From: Blastococcus sp. HT6-30
Lineage (GTDB): Bacteria; Actinomycetota; Actinomycetes; Mycobacteriales; Geodermatophilaceae
Direction: 5' to 3'
NCBI RefSeq assembly: GCF_039729015.1
Contig: NZ_CP155792.1
Location: forward strand, 1,884,001 to 1,948,000
Length of the DNA: 64,000 nucleotides
Shown here: positions 8,134 through 17,120 of the stretch, in pieces
Layout: each line of letters opens with the position of its first letter
How positions within the stretch are numbered: position 1 is the stretch's first letter
Notes under the pieces: generated by a model
Told to the model about the DNA's origin: nothing
Database searches by the model: none
What the model saw: the letters and a program-made list of their open reading frames with translations, nothing else
Made by a program: the position numbers and the translations under genes

Positions 8134-9090
8134 TCAGGGGACGAGCACGACCTTGCCGACGGTGTCCCGGGAGGCGAGCCGGGCCAGCGCCTGGGGCGCC
8201 TGGTCCAGCGGCAGGGCGGCGCCGACCAGCGGGTCGATCGAGCCGTCGAGCACCAGCCGGGTGAGGTCCTCGTGCACCGCGCCGACCACGGCCGGGTTCT
8301 TCGTCCGGTACAGGCCCCAGTGCAGGCCGACCACGCTGTAGTTCTTCACCAGCACGTGGTTGGCCGGCGCCTGCGGGATCGTTCCGCTGGTGAAGCCCAC
8401 GACGACGATGCGGCCCTCGAAGGCGATGCACTTGCGGGACTTGTCGAAGACCTCGCCACCGACCGGGTCGTAGACGACGTCGGCGCCGTGCCCGCCGGTG
8501 ACCTCCTTGACGATCGGCACGAAGTCCTCGGTCGTGTAGTCGATGACGTGGTCGGCGCCCAGTTCACGGCAGATCTGGGTCTTCCGGGCCCCACCAGCCG
8601 TGGCGATGACCGTGGCGCCTGCGGCCTTGCCGAGCTGGATGGCCGCCGATCCGACGCCCCCGGCGCCGGCGTGCACGAGGAGGTACTCCCCCGCCTGCAG
8701 GTGCGCGCGACGGTGCAGGCCGACGTGGCCGGTCTGGTAGGTCAGGTACAGGGAGGCCGCCTTCTCGTCGGACATCCCCTCGGGCACCGGCCAGGCATTG
8801 GCGGCGTCCATGACCGCGTACTCGGCGAACGCGCCCGGCCCGCCCGACGGGCCGCCGATCACCCGCTGGCCGGTCTCGACGATCTCGCCGCACAGCTCCA
8901 CGCCGGGCGTGTACGGCAGCGGCGGCTTCTCCTGGTACATGCCCATGGCCATGAGCACGTCGGGGAAGTTCAGCGCGGCCGCCCGCACCTTGACCAGCAG
9001 CTGCCCCTCGCCGGGAGTCGGCCGGTCGACCTCGTCGAAGGACATGACCTGGGAGGGATCGCCGAGTTCGTGGACCCGCCATGCACGCAT
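8134..9090 (-). CDS. zinc-less NADPH:quinone oxidoreductase family protein
   Basis: 318 residues, medium-chain dehydrogenase/reductase of the quinone oxidoreductase type. The N-terminal GroES-like domain has AALNFPDVLMAMGMYQ and lacks the structural-zinc cysteines. The Rossmann domain has HAGAGGVGSAAIQLGKAAGA for NADPH binding, then GADHVIDY and YDPVGGEVF. Likely reduces quinones or alkenals with NADPH; substrate not predictable. Starts at ATG with an MRAWRVHELG N-terminus typical of the group. Transcribed alone, divergent from the methyltransferase gene. Confidence 0.85.
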   Translation of the reverse strand: MRAWRVHELGDPSQVMSFDEVDRPTPGEGQLLVKVRAAALNFPDVLMAMGMYQEKPPLPYTPGVELCGEIVETGQRVIGGPSGGPGAFAEYAVMDAANAWPVPEGMSDEKAASLYLTYQTGHVGLHRRAHLQAGEYLLVHAGAGGVGSAAIQLGKAAGATVIATAGGARKTQICRELGADHVIDYTTEDFVPIVKEVTGGHGADVVYDPVGGEVFDKSRKCIAFEGRIVVVGFTSGTIPQAPANHVLVKNYSVVGLHWGLYRTKNPAVVGAVHEDLTRLVLDGSIDPLVGAALPLDQAPQALARLASRDTVGKVVLVP

Positions 9091-9220
9091 GGGCCGACCT
9101 TGCCAGACCCGGGGTGACCGCCATCACGCGGCCCGGCTCGCCTCGCCAGGACCCCGGGCCGCATGCCAAGGTGCGGACGAGTGGCCACCCGTTCCTGCCG
9201 GTGGCCCGGAGGGAGACCTG

Positions 9221-9784
9221 ATGATCGAGCAGCTCACCGACCGAGTGCGCTTCCTGGGCGCGTTCCTCGCCAACCCCCGGCAGGTGGGCGCGGTACTGCC
9301 CACCTCCCGGACGGCGGTGCGGGACATGCTGGACATGGCCGACGTGCCCGGTGCCGCGCTGGTGGTCGAGCTGGGCGCCGGCACCGGGGCGCAGACCCAG
9401 GAGATCCTGGCCCGGCTGGGCCCCGACGCGCGGCTGGTCACCCTCGAGATCGACCCGCGCCTGGCGAAGCTGCTCGACGAGCGGTTCGACGACCCGCGGG
9501 TTCAGGTCGTCTGCGACTCCGCGGAGAACCTCGGCGCGCACCTCGGGGAGGCGCGGGCCGACGTCGTGGTCTCCGCGCTGCCCTACACGTCGCTGGAGGC
9601 GGGGCTGCGCCGCCGGATCCTCGACGTGCTGCCGGGCGCGCTGGCCCCGGGCGGGAGCGTCGTCGTCATCCAGTACTCGCCGTTGCTCCTGCCCGAGTTG
9701 CGCAGGCGGTTCTCGTCGGTGCGATGGCGGGTGACGCCGTGGAACGTGCCGCCGGCGTTCCTGTACGCCTGCCGGCAGGACTGA
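9221..9784 (+). CDS. class I SAM-dependent methyltransferase (PmtA-like)
   Basis: 187 residues. FLANPRQVGAVLPTSR at the N-terminus, then VVELGAGTGAQTQEIL (SAM-binding motif I) near residues 47-62, LEIDPRLAKLL and VVSALPYTSLE. This arrangement is typical of the small methyltransferases annotated as phospholipid N-methyltransferase or rRNA adenine dimethylase-like. Substrate is uncertain. The start is set by CGGAGGGAG before the ATG. Convergent with the SDR gene eight bases downstream. Confidence 0.8.
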   Translation: MIEQLTDRVRFLGAFLANPRQVGAVLPTSRTAVRDMLDMADVPGAALVVELGAGTGAQTQEILARLGPDARLVTLEIDPRLAKLLDERFDDPRVQVVCDSAENLGAHLGEARADVVVSALPYTSLEAGLRRRILDVLPGALAPGGSVVVIQYSPLLLPELRRRFSSVRWRVTPWNVPPAFLYACRQD

Positions 9785-9791
9785 CCGGCGC

Positions 9792-10601
9792 TCAGCGCAT
9801 CGACGGCGGGCGCAGCGCCTCCGGGACGACGGCGGTCTCGCCGGTCGTCGTCTTGGCGCTCGGCACGCCCTTGAACTTGTAGGGCACGGTGCCGACGCCG
9901 GGCTGGACCACGTACGCCGCACCGGGCTCGGCCGAGCCCCACGCCATGATCATCGCGTCGGCGACCTCCTCGGCGGTGAGGACGGGGAAGCCCGCCGCGG
10001 TGAACTGGTCGCGGATCCGGTCGATGATCGCGGTGTCGGCGAACCCGGGGCAGATCGCGGAGATCGTCGTCCCCTCGGCGGCCAGCCGCGGAGCCATGGA
10101 GCGCACGAACGCGATGGCCCCGCCCTTGGCGACGCTGTAGCCCGGGTCGGTCGCCATGGGCGACAGACCGGCCAGCGACGCGGTGACGACGATCGCCCCA
10201 CCACCGGCGCGCTTGATCGCGGGGCGGGCCGCGGCGACGCCGTAGACGACGCCGAAGAGGTCGATGTCGACCACGCGCATGAACTCGTCCAGGTCCAGGA
10301 CGTCGTCGCTCTTGGCCGCGGAGATGCCCGCGTTGAGGTAGGCGGCGTCGAGCCGGCCGTGATCGGCCTCGATGCGGGCCACGAGGGCCTCGTTCGCGGC
10401 CCGGTCGGTGACGTCGAGGACGGCGAACTCGCAGCCGAGGTCCGCGGCGGCCTGCCGGTTGCGCTCGCTGTCGAGGTCGGCGAGGACGACGGTGACCTCG
10501 CGTTCGCGCAGCTTGGTGCCGAGGGCGCGGCCGAAACCGCCGGTCCCTCCGGTGATCAGGGCGACGGATCCGGGGCGGGGTGCGGGAGTGGTGTCGGTCA
10601 C
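9792..10601 (-). CDS. SDR family oxidoreductase
   Basis: 269 residues, classical short-chain dehydrogenase. Cofactor motif TGGTGGFGRALG at residues 17-28, NAG at LNAGIS, catalytic Ser in VVTASLAG and Tyr/Lys in YSVAKGG. The acidic residue in LADLDSE after the second strand favours NAD(H) over NADP(H). Substrate unknown. GTG start precedes a short proline-rich leader. Confidence 0.85.
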   Translation of the reverse strand: MTDTTPAPRPGSVALITGGTGGFGRALGTKLREREVTVVLADLDSERNRQAAADLGCEFAVLDVTDRAANEALVARIEADHGRLDAAYLNAGISAAKSDDVLDLDEFMRVVDIDLFGVVYGVAAARPAIKRAGGGAIVVTASLAGLSPMATDPGYSVAKGGAIAFVRSMAPRLAAEGTTISAICPGFADTAIIDRIRDQFTAAGFPVLTAEEVADAMIMAWGSAEPGAAYVVQPGVGTVPYKFKGVPSAKTTTGETAVVPEALRPPSMR

Positions 10602-10698
10602 GCGCCCATCCTCGCTGGCGCTCGTCCGGCGCGCGCCGCCGGGTGCCCGGCCCCCGCGCTGCCACGCGAGCTCGGTGGCGTCCGCATCACGCCATGGC

Positions 10699-12024
10699 TC
10701 AGGCGTTGCGGAGGAAGCGGTCCAGCACCCGGACGCCGAACTGCAGCGACTCGACCGGCACCCGCTCGTCGATGCCGTGGAAGAGCGAGGCGAAGTCGAG
10801 GTCGGCGGGCAGCCGCAGCGGTGAGAACCCGAAGCAGCGCATGCCGAGGCGCTGGAAGCTCTTGGCGTCGGTGCCGCCGCTCATCGTGAACGGCACCGGC
10901 CGGGCGCCGTCGTCCTCCGCCTTGAGCGCGGTGACCATCTGGTCGACCAGTGGACCGTCGAACGTCGTCTCCACGGCCTGGTCGTGCACCAGCCACTCGC
11001 GCTGCACCCCCTCGCCGATCAGCGCGGCCAGCTGGCGCTCGAACTCCTCCTCCTGCCCGTAGAGGAAGCGGCCGTCGACGGTCGCGCTCGCCGTGCCGGG
11101 GATGACGTTGGCCTTGTAGCCGGCGTCGAGCATCGTCGGGTTGGCGGTGTTGCGCAGCGCCGCGCCGATCATCCGGCTGATGCTGCCCAGGCGGGCCAGC
11201 GCGAGCTCGGGCTCGGCGGGGTCGATCTCGATGCCGTAGGCGTCCTCGACCGCGGCGAGGAAGGCGCGCATCGGCGGGGTGAGGGTGAGCGGGAAGCGGT
11301 GCGCGCCGATGCGGGCCACCGCTTCGCACAGCCGGGTGACGGCGTTGTCGTCGTGCACGAAGGAGCCGTGCCCGGGCCGTCCGCCGGCCGTGAGCCGCAT
11401 CCACGCCAGACCCTTCTCGGCGGTCTGCACGAGGTAGAGGCGCAGGTCGTCGCGGACGGTGATGCTGAAGCCGCCGACCTCACTGATCGCCTCTGTGCAG
11501 CCCTCGAACAGGTCGGGGTGCTCGTCGACCAGGAAGTGCGCGCCGAGCTTGCCGCCGGCCTCCTCGTCGGCGACGTACGCGAGCACGATGTCGCGCGGAG
11601 GCTGCACGCCGGTGCGGGCCCAGTCGCGCACCAGCGCCAGCACCATCGCGTCCATGTCCTTCATGTCGACCGCGCCGCGGCCCCAGATGTACCCGTCGCG
11701 CTCCTCGCCGGAGAACGGGTGGACGCTCCACTCGGTGGGATCGGCCGGAACGACGTCGAGGTGGCCGTGCACCAGGAGCGCCGGCCGGCTGCGGTCGGCC
11801 CCCGGGATGCGAGCGACCAGGCTCGCCCGGCCGCGCTCGGACTCGTGGATGACCGACTCGATGCCCGCCTCGTCGAGCTTGCCCGCGACCCATTCCGCGG
11901 CCGCCCGCTCCCCCGCGCCGGTGGCGGTGCTCCCGGTGTTGGTGGTGTCGATCCGGATGAGGTCGGAGAGCAGCTCGGCGACCTCGTCCTGGGCGCCGGC
12001 GAGCGGGGCGGGGTTCTCGGCCAT
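10699..12024 (-). CDS. M20/M25/M40 family metallo-hydrolase
   Basis: 441 residues, two-zinc exopeptidase or deacylase. LLVHGHLDVVPAD near residue 84 carries the first metal ligand and catalytic Asp, GRGAVDMK the bridging Asp, ADEEAGG the catalytic Glu and a ligand, and FHGIDERVP near the C-terminus the final His. A dimerisation domain lies between about residues 215 and 330. Closest in style to the actinobacterial dipeptidase/acetylornithine deacetylase-like group. Substrate cannot be told from sequence. ATG start. Confidence 0.88.
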   Translation of the reverse strand: MAENPAPLAGAQDEVAELLSDLIRIDTTNTGSTATGAGERAAAEWVAGKLDEAGIESVIHESERGRASLVARIPGADRSRPALLVHGHLDVVPADPTEWSVHPFSGEERDGYIWGRGAVDMKDMDAMVLALVRDWARTGVQPPRDIVLAYVADEEAGGKLGAHFLVDEHPDLFEGCTEAISEVGGFSITVRDDLRLYLVQTAEKGLAWMRLTAGGRPGHGSFVHDDNAVTRLCEAVARIGAHRFPLTLTPPMRAFLAAVEDAYGIEIDPAEPELALARLGSISRMIGAALRNTANPTMLDAGYKANVIPGTASATVDGRFLYGQEEEFERQLAALIGEGVQREWLVHDQAVETTFDGPLVDQMVTALKAEDDGARPVPFTMSGGTDAKSFQRLGMRCFGFSPLRLPADLDFASLFHGIDERVPVESLQFGVRVLDRFLRNA

Positions 12025-12111
12025 GGGCGCGATCGTGCCACCCGCACGCGGTCACCCGTGCGAGTGATCCGGTACTCCACCGTCCGATACCTTCGGCCGA
12101 TCACCCCATCC

Positions 12112-12954
12112 GTGAGGTCGTTGCGCGCCTACGGCGCCCGAGAGCCCCGTGCCGCCGTCACCACCGCCGGGGTGCTGCTGGTCGTGAGCGCGGCCATCCT
12201 GCTCGTCCTCCCCGTCCTCTGGGCCGCCGTCCACCTGCGGACCCCCGCGGTGGTCCTCGTCACCGCGTGCGCGCTCGCCGCCGACCTGCTCACCCTGCTG
12301 GTGCTGCTGCCCGCCGCTGCGGCGTTGGCCGACTTCGTCTTCTTCGGCGCCCTGCTGATCGTGATCGCCGTCCTGCTGGTGCGCGCCAACCGGACCCAGG
12401 AGCGGCTGGTCGCCGCCCTGCAGCGCCGGCTCACGGTCGACTCCCTGACCGGCCTGGCCACACGGCGGGCCTTCGACGAGGCGTTGGAGACGGCGATGAG
12501 CCGGTCGTACCCCGGAGGCACCGCCCTGGTGCTCATCGACGTCGACTCGTTCAAGTCGATCAACGACCAGCACGGTCACCCCGTGGGCGACGACGTCCTC
12601 GTGCACCTTGCGCAGGTGCTGCGCGGCCACATCCGCACCGACGACGCCGTGCTCTCCCGGCTCGGCGGCGACGAGCTGGCCGTCCTGCTGCCCGGCTGCG
12701 GCCGCCACGTCGCCGCACGGCGCGCCGACGAACTGCTGCACGCGGTGCGGGCCGAGCCGCTGGCCCTGCCCGACGGCACCCTGCTGTCCCTGTCGATCAG
12801 CCTGGGCGTGGCCCACGTGCCGCGTTTCTCGCGGGACCGGCGGGCGCTCTACGCCTCGGCCGATGCGGCGCTCTACGACGCCAAGCGGGCCGGCCGGGGG
12901 CAGGTCGCACTGGCCTCGGCCCGACGCACCACGGCGGCGTCGGGGGGTGCGTGA
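12112..12954 (+). CDS. membrane-anchored GGDEF domain protein (putative diguanylate cyclase)
   Basis: 280 residues. About four hydrophobic helices fill residues 15-95, then a GGDEF domain starting at LTVDSLTGLATRRAFDEAL. The signature is RLGGDEL, with Leu at the last position instead of Phe; such variants can be active but this is not certain. It would make cyclic di-GMP from GTP at the membrane. The start is uncertain: in-frame GTG codons at 12058 and 12064 are also possible and none has a clear ribosome binding site. It lies 38 bases before tRNA-Leu. Confidence 0.8.
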   Translation: MRSLRAYGAREPRAAVTTAGVLLVVSAAILLVLPVLWAAVHLRTPAVVLVTACALAADLLTLLVLLPAAAALADFVFFGALLIVIAVLLVRANRTQERLVAALQRRLTVDSLTGLATRRAFDEALETAMSRSYPGGTALVLIDVDSFKSINDQHGHPVGDDVLVHLAQVLRGHIRTDDAVLSRLGGDELAVLLPGCGRHVAARRADELLHAVRAEPLALPDGTLLSLSISLGVAHVPRFSRDRRALYASADAALYDAKRAGRGQVALASARRTTAASGGA

Positions 12955-12992
12955 TCGGCCCCCGGGGGTCAGGTAGTCTTCTCCACGCACTC

Positions 12993-13077
12993 GTCCGGGT
13001 GGCGGAATGGCAGACGCGCTAGCTTGAGGTGCTAGTGCCCTTTATCGGGCGTGGGGGTTCAAGTCCCCCCTCGGACA
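12993..13077 (+). tRNA. tRNA-Leu (anticodon GAG)
   Basis: Acceptor GTCCGGG pairs with CTCGGAC (one G-T pair), the anticodon loop TTGAGGT between stems CTAGC and GCTAG gives GAG at 13026-13028, a long class II variable arm (TGCCC...GGGCG) follows, and the T arm is GGGGG TTCAAGT CCCCC. The discriminator is A; CCA is not encoded. The 3' end is the sequence shared with the dispersed repeats at 23.1-23.3, 60.5 and 62.3 kb. Confidence 0.95.
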
Positions 13078-13086
13078 CCGAGTTGA

Positions 13087-13113
13087 ACCCCCATGGCCTC
13101 TGGCCGATGGGGT
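13087..13113 (+). terminator. terminator hairpin after tRNA-Leu
   Basis: ACCCCCATGGCC and GGCCGATGGGGT form a hairpin with small bulges around a TCT loop, followed by a pyrimidine-rich stretch. A near copy follows the tRNA-like repeat at 23.27 kb. Confidence 0.6.
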
Positions 13114-13186
13114 CTCTCCACGTGAATATGGCGCATCCGCCGATTCCTCCGGCCCAATCGTGTTCACCCGTCATGTCGGTCGCGCA

Positions 13187-13345
13187 TCACGCTTGCCGCG
13201 GATCGATCCCCAAGACGGCGTCGGCCTCGGCGCTCATGAGAGTGTTGATCAACGTGGTCAGCATCTGCCGCAGCAAGTCAGGGCTGCCCTGGGCCAGCTG
13301 CTCGTGCAGGAAGTGGGCAGGCTCGATACTGCTCCGAGCGGTCAA
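13187..13345 (-). pseudogene. truncated IS256-family transposase N-terminus
   Basis: Reading from a TTG, the frame gives LTARSSIEPAHFLHEQLAQ then GSPDLLRQMLTTLINTLMSA and EADAVLG before a premature stop. LLxxMLTTxINxLMSAEADAV is the conserved N-terminal block of IS256-type (mutator) transposases; the catalytic DDE part is absent. No terminal inverted repeat could be identified. The remnant lies between tRNA-Leu and the urea transporter operon. The rest of 13.1-13.6 kb shows no other gene. Confidence 0.7.
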
Positions 13346-13608
13346 CGCGTCGTACTCCTGAAGGACTGTGAGAGGTCATCCAGAAGATGACGCGGTGGCG
13401 GCTTTCACGTCGTCGTCGGCCCGCTGTTCACCGGGGCCGTCGCACACCACCCTTGGTGGACGCGCCTACTCCGCGCCCGGGTCGGCCGCTGAGCAGCGCG
13501 GCAAGGCGGACCGCCGCCTGGCGACCCGTGCGAGGTGGACGTGGCGAGTGGCCCGCGGCGGGATCACAGCACTCTGGTGCGGCCGTCGATCGCCCCGTCC
13601 GAGTCGGA

Positions 13609-14301
13609 TCAGATCGCCATGGCTGCACGAACCGCGCCGCTCGACGTTAGGCCACCCTCGCCGGTACCGACCACCCGTCCCGACTCGACGACGTAGTAGG
13701 TGCTGGCCGCGGTCAGGGCGAAGCCGACGTGCTGCTCGACCAGGAGCACCGACAACCCGCCCCGACGGGTCAGCGCAAGAATCGCCTCCTGGATCTCGGT
13801 GACGACGCTGGGCTGGATCCCCTCGGTCGGCTCGTCGAGAACCAGCACGCGAGGAGCGGTGATCAGGGCTCGGGCGATCGCCAGCTGCTGGCGCTGGCCG
13901 CCGGAGAGCAGGCCCGCCTGGCGGGCGAGCAGGCTCCTCAGCGCCGGGAACAGGTCCAGCGCCTCGTCGGTGCGCGCCCGCCCGTCCTTCCGGCCGTCCG
14001 CCACCAGCTGCAGGTTCTCCCCCGCCGTCAGCTGCGGAAAGCTCTGCTGGCCCTGCGGGACGTAGGCCAGTCCCCGGCGCACGCGCTGGTGCGGGCTGAG
14101 GCCCGTGACGTCCTCACCCCTCAGCAGCACGCGCCCCGACCGCGGCTTCAGCAGACCGACCGCCGCGCGCAGCACCGTCGTCTTGCCTGCGCCGTTGTGC
14201 CCGAGTATCGCGGCCACGCCGTCGGGAGGGACGACGACGGAGACGCCGTGCACCACCTCGGTCCGCCCGTAGGCGATGTGGACGTCGTGCAGTTCGAGCA
14301 T
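13609..14301 (-). CDS. urtE: urea ABC transporter ATP-binding subunit UrtE
   Basis: 230 residues, cytoplasmic ATPase of the urea importer. Walker A is GHNGAGKTT at 34-42, signature LSGGQRQQLA, Walker B VLVLDEPTEGIQPS; the EPTEGIQPS form is typical of UrtE and its LivF relatives. Last gene of the urtABCDE operon; its ATG lies at the stop of urtD (shared base), implying coupled translation. The neighbouring urease operon supports urea rather than branched-chain amino acids as substrate. Confidence 0.92.
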   Translation of the reverse strand: MLELHDVHIAYGRTEVVHGVSVVVPPDGVAAILGHNGAGKTTVLRAAVGLLKPRSGRVLLRGEDVTGLSPHQRVRRGLAYVPQGQQSFPQLTAGENLQLVADGRKDGRARTDEALDLFPALRSLLARQAGLLSGGQRQQLAIARALITAPRVLVLDEPTEGIQPSVVTEIQEAILALTRRGGLSVLLVEQHVGFALTAASTYYVVESGRVVGTGEGGLTSSGAVRAAMAI

Positions 14302-15065
14302 CAGTGCACCACCTGGTCGTCGGGCTGCTGGTGTCCGGGGCCGAGGTAGATCTCCTGCACGCGTGGATCGGCCTGGACCTGGGCGTAGGTGCCCTCCGCC
14401 AGGACCTTGCCGGCAGCCAGCACGGTGACCGAGTCGGCGTAGGCGCGCAGGAACTCCATGTCATGCTCGACGACGACCACCACGTGGTCCCGCCGCACCC
14501 GGCGGAGCAGCTCGCCGGTTTGCTCGCGTTCCTCCGCGCTCATGCCGGCGACCGGCTCGTCGAGGAAGAGGACCGTGGCGCTCTGCACTAGCAGCATGCC
14601 GATCTCGAGCCACTGCTTCTGCCCGTGCGCGAGCTCCCCGGCCGGCCGGTCGCGCAACGCCGTCAACCCGGTGGTCTCCATCGCCAGCTGCACGTTGTCG
14701 GGGACGGAGGTCCTGGCCCGCAGCAGGGAGCGCCGCCGGCGACCCGCTCCCGCCGCGATGTCCAGGTTCTGCAGCACGGTCAGCTGCTCGAACACGCTGG
14801 CCGTCTGGAAGGTGCGCCCGACACCGGCCCGGGCGATCTGGTGCTCCTTCTTCCCGAGCAGCTGGATGCCGTCGAACTTCGCCGAGCCGGTGGCGGCGGC
14901 CAGGCCGGTGACCGCGTCGACCAGGGTGGTCTTGCCCGCGCCGTTGGGGCCGATCAGGAAGCGGAGGTCGCCCTGCAACACGGTGAGGTCCACGCCGTCG
15001 ACGGCGACGAAACCGTCGAAGCTGACCCGCAGGTCCTTGATCTCCAGGTAGTCCTCCCGCATCAC
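14301..15065 (-). CDS. urtD: urea ABC transporter ATP-binding subunit UrtD
   Basis: 254 residues, second ATPase subunit, LivG-like. Walker A GPNGAGKTT at 39-47, then GVGRTFQTASVFEQLTVLQN, characteristic of UrtD. The signature region reads ELAHGQKQWLEIGMLL in place of LSGGQ, as is usual in UrtD, and Walker B is TVLFLDEPVAGMS. Start is GTG immediately followed by an in-frame ATG; the codons overlap the urtC stop. Confidence 0.92.
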   Translation of the reverse strand: MMREDYLEIKDLRVSFDGFVAVDGVDLTVLQGDLRFLIGPNGAGKTTLVDAVTGLAAATGSAKFDGIQLLGKKEHQIARAGVGRTFQTASVFEQLTVLQNLDIAAGAGRRRRSLLRARTSVPDNVQLAMETTGLTALRDRPAGELAHGQKQWLEIGMLLVQSATVLFLDEPVAGMSAEEREQTGELLRRVRRDHVVVVVEHDMEFLRAYADSVTVLAAGKVLAEGTYAQVQADPRVQEIYLGPGHQQPDDQVVH

Positions 15066-16216
15066 GGCCTCCCGCTGTGGACGTCGGCCGGGGCTCGCTC
15101 GGGATCGGCGTCGTCCACCAGCGGTGGATCGGAATCGTCAGGTCCGTGCCCCCGGCTCTCCTCGGCGAGCGTGCCGACGCCGACGCGACGACGCCCCCGC
15201 AGTACCCCGCCCAGCGAGCCGATGCCGCCGGGGAGGAACGCGACGACGAGGACGAAGAGCAGACCCTGGAGGTAGATCCACCCGGACTCGAAGTTCTCCG
15301 ACAGGGTGCTGCCCGCGTAGGAGACGGCCAGCGAGCCGAGCACCGGCCCTAGGAGCGTGGCCCGGCCGCCGACGGCGACGCCGATGAGGAAGCCGATGGA
15401 CGGCACGACCCCCACGTTGTTCGGCGAGATGATCCCGACGATCGGCACGAACAGGGCACCGCCGATGGCGGCGAACACCGCCGCCACGACGTAGGCGACG
15501 ACCTTGACCAGCGCCGGGTCGTAGCCGAGGAACCGGACCCGCTCCTCCCCGTCGCGGACCGCCGTCAGCAGCTCGCCGTACCGGCTGCGGCGCAGCTGGT
15601 GCACGATCGCCACCATCGCGATCAGCACACCGGCCGCGATGAAGTACAGCATCCGGCGGTTGACCGGGTCGTTGAGCACGAAGCCGAAAAAGGAGCGGAA
15701 GTTGCTCAGCCCGTTGGAGCCGCCGATGGTGTTCTGCTGGCTGATCAGCAGCAGGGCGAACGCCGCCGCGGACGCCTGGGAAAGGATCGCGAAATAAGCG
15801 CCCTTGACCCGCCGACGGAACACGCCCAGTCCCAGCAGCAGGGCGATGAGCCCCGGGACGACGACGATGCCGCCGACCGCGACGACCGGGTTGCGGAAGA
15901 TCTCCCACCACCACGGCACCCCGCTGCCGGTGATCATGAACGCCGGCCGGCCGCCCGGTCCGGCATCGGCAAGCTGCAGGTGGATCGCCATGATGTAGGC
16001 GCCGAGGCCGAAGAACACGCCCTGGCCGAGGGTGAGCATGCCGCCGCTCCCCCAGGCCAGCCCGATGCCCACGGCCACCATCGCCACGCACAGGAACTGG
16101 GCGAGCAGCCGCAGCCGGAAGTCGCTCAGCAGCGCCGGCGCCGCACCGAAGAGGACGACGATCCCCAGCAGGTACCCGCCGAGCACCAGGGCCCGGCCAC
16201 GCCACACCCCGCTCAC
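15062..16216 (-). CDS. urtC: urea ABC transporter permease UrtC
   Basis: 384 residues, integral membrane permease of the branched-chain amino acid/urea type with around ten hydrophobic segments. WGSGGMLTLGQGVFFGLGAY near residue 55 and VKGAYFAILSQASAAAFAL are typical of UrtC. The C-terminus has an extra hydrophilic tail of about 40 residues rich in acidic residues. The GTG start overlaps the urtB stop (GTGA). Confidence 0.92.
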   Translation of the reverse strand: MSGVWRGRALVLGGYLLGIVVLFGAAPALLSDFRLRLLAQFLCVAMVAVGIGLAWGSGGMLTLGQGVFFGLGAYIMAIHLQLADAGPGGRPAFMITGSGVPWWWEIFRNPVVAVGGIVVVPGLIALLLGLGVFRRRVKGAYFAILSQASAAAFALLLISQQNTIGGSNGLSNFRSFFGFVLNDPVNRRMLYFIAAGVLIAMVAIVHQLRRSRYGELLTAVRDGEERVRFLGYDPALVKVVAYVVAAVFAAIGGALFVPIVGIISPNNVGVVPSIGFLIGVAVGGRATLLGPVLGSLAVSYAGSTLSENFESGWIYLQGLLFVLVVAFLPGGIGSLGGVLRGRRRVGVGTLAEESRGHGPDDSDPPLVDDADPERAPADVHSGRP

Positions 16217-17097
16217 ACCAGGCTCCTCGTCCGGACGCTGAACAGACCCTGGGGACGAAGCTGCAAGAAGGCGATCACGCAGACCAGCAGCAGCACCTTG
16301 GCTGTGCTGACCGACTGGGAAAACGCGAAGAACGCCTGCAGCACGCCGAGCCCGAAGGCCGCCATGACGGCGCCCTTGATCTGCCCCACGCCTCCGGCGA
16401 CGACGACCAGGAACGCGTCGACGATGTAGTTCTGGCCCATGTAGGGCTGGGTGGAGCCGATGAGCGTGAGCGCCACACCGGCCAGCCCCGCGAGCCCGGA
16501 CCCGATGAAGAACGTCATCCGGTCGGTGAGCCGGCTGTTGATGCCCGACGTCTCCGCCAAGCCCCGGCTCTGCACCACCGCTCGGATCCGCCGTCCCAGG
16601 GAGGTGAACCGCAGGACGGCGCTCAGCGCCACCACTGCGGTGACCGCCACGACCACGATGAACAGCCGCCCATGGGTGAACGGCACCCCGAACAGCTCCA
16701 CGTTGCCGCGCAGCCACTCCGGGGCCCGCACCTCGACGGCCGGAGCCCCGAAGACGTCCCGGGCCAGCTGCTGGAGCATCAGCGCGACCCCCCAGGTGAC
16801 GAGCAGGGTGTCCAGCGGCCGGGAGTACAGCCGGCTGATCAGGGACACCTCCAGCAGCACTCCCAGCAGGCCGCCGACGAGGAACGCCAGTGGCAAGGCG
16901 ATCAGCAGCGCCAGACCGGCGCTGCCGATCACCTGCTGGACGACGAACGCCGTGTAGGCGCCGGCCATGAGGAACTCCCCGTGCGCCATGTTGATGACGC
17001 CCATCTGCCCGAAGGTCAGCGTGAGCCCGAGGGCGATGAGCAGCAGCACCGAGCCGAGGCTGATGCCGGCGTACAACTGGCCGAGGACGGCGTCCAT
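16213..17097 (-). CDS. urtB: urea ABC transporter permease UrtB
   Basis: 294 residues, LivH-like inner-membrane permease with around eight spans. GLTLTFGQMGVINMAHGEFLM near residues 25-45 is the conserved permease motif, and VVQSRGLAETSGINSRLTDR is the cytoplasmic coupling loop. The ATG was preferred over a GTG five codons earlier because GGGAGG lies seven bases before it. Follows urtA by 23 bases. Confidence 0.92.
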   Translation of the reverse strand: MDAVLGQLYAGISLGSVLLLIALGLTLTFGQMGVINMAHGEFLMAGAYTAFVVQQVIGSAGLALLIALPLAFLVGGLLGVLLEVSLISRLYSRPLDTLLVTWGVALMLQQLARDVFGAPAVEVRAPEWLRGNVELFGVPFTHGRLFIVVVAVTAVVALSAVLRFTSLGRRIRAVVQSRGLAETSGINSRLTDRMTFFIGSGLAGLAGVALTLIGSTQPYMGQNYIVDAFLVVVAGGVGQIKGAVMAAFGLGVLQAFFAFSQSVSTAKVLLLVCVIAFLQLRPQGLFSVRTRSLV

Positions 17098-17120
17098 CGG
17101 TCGACCTCCCACTCAGCCGG

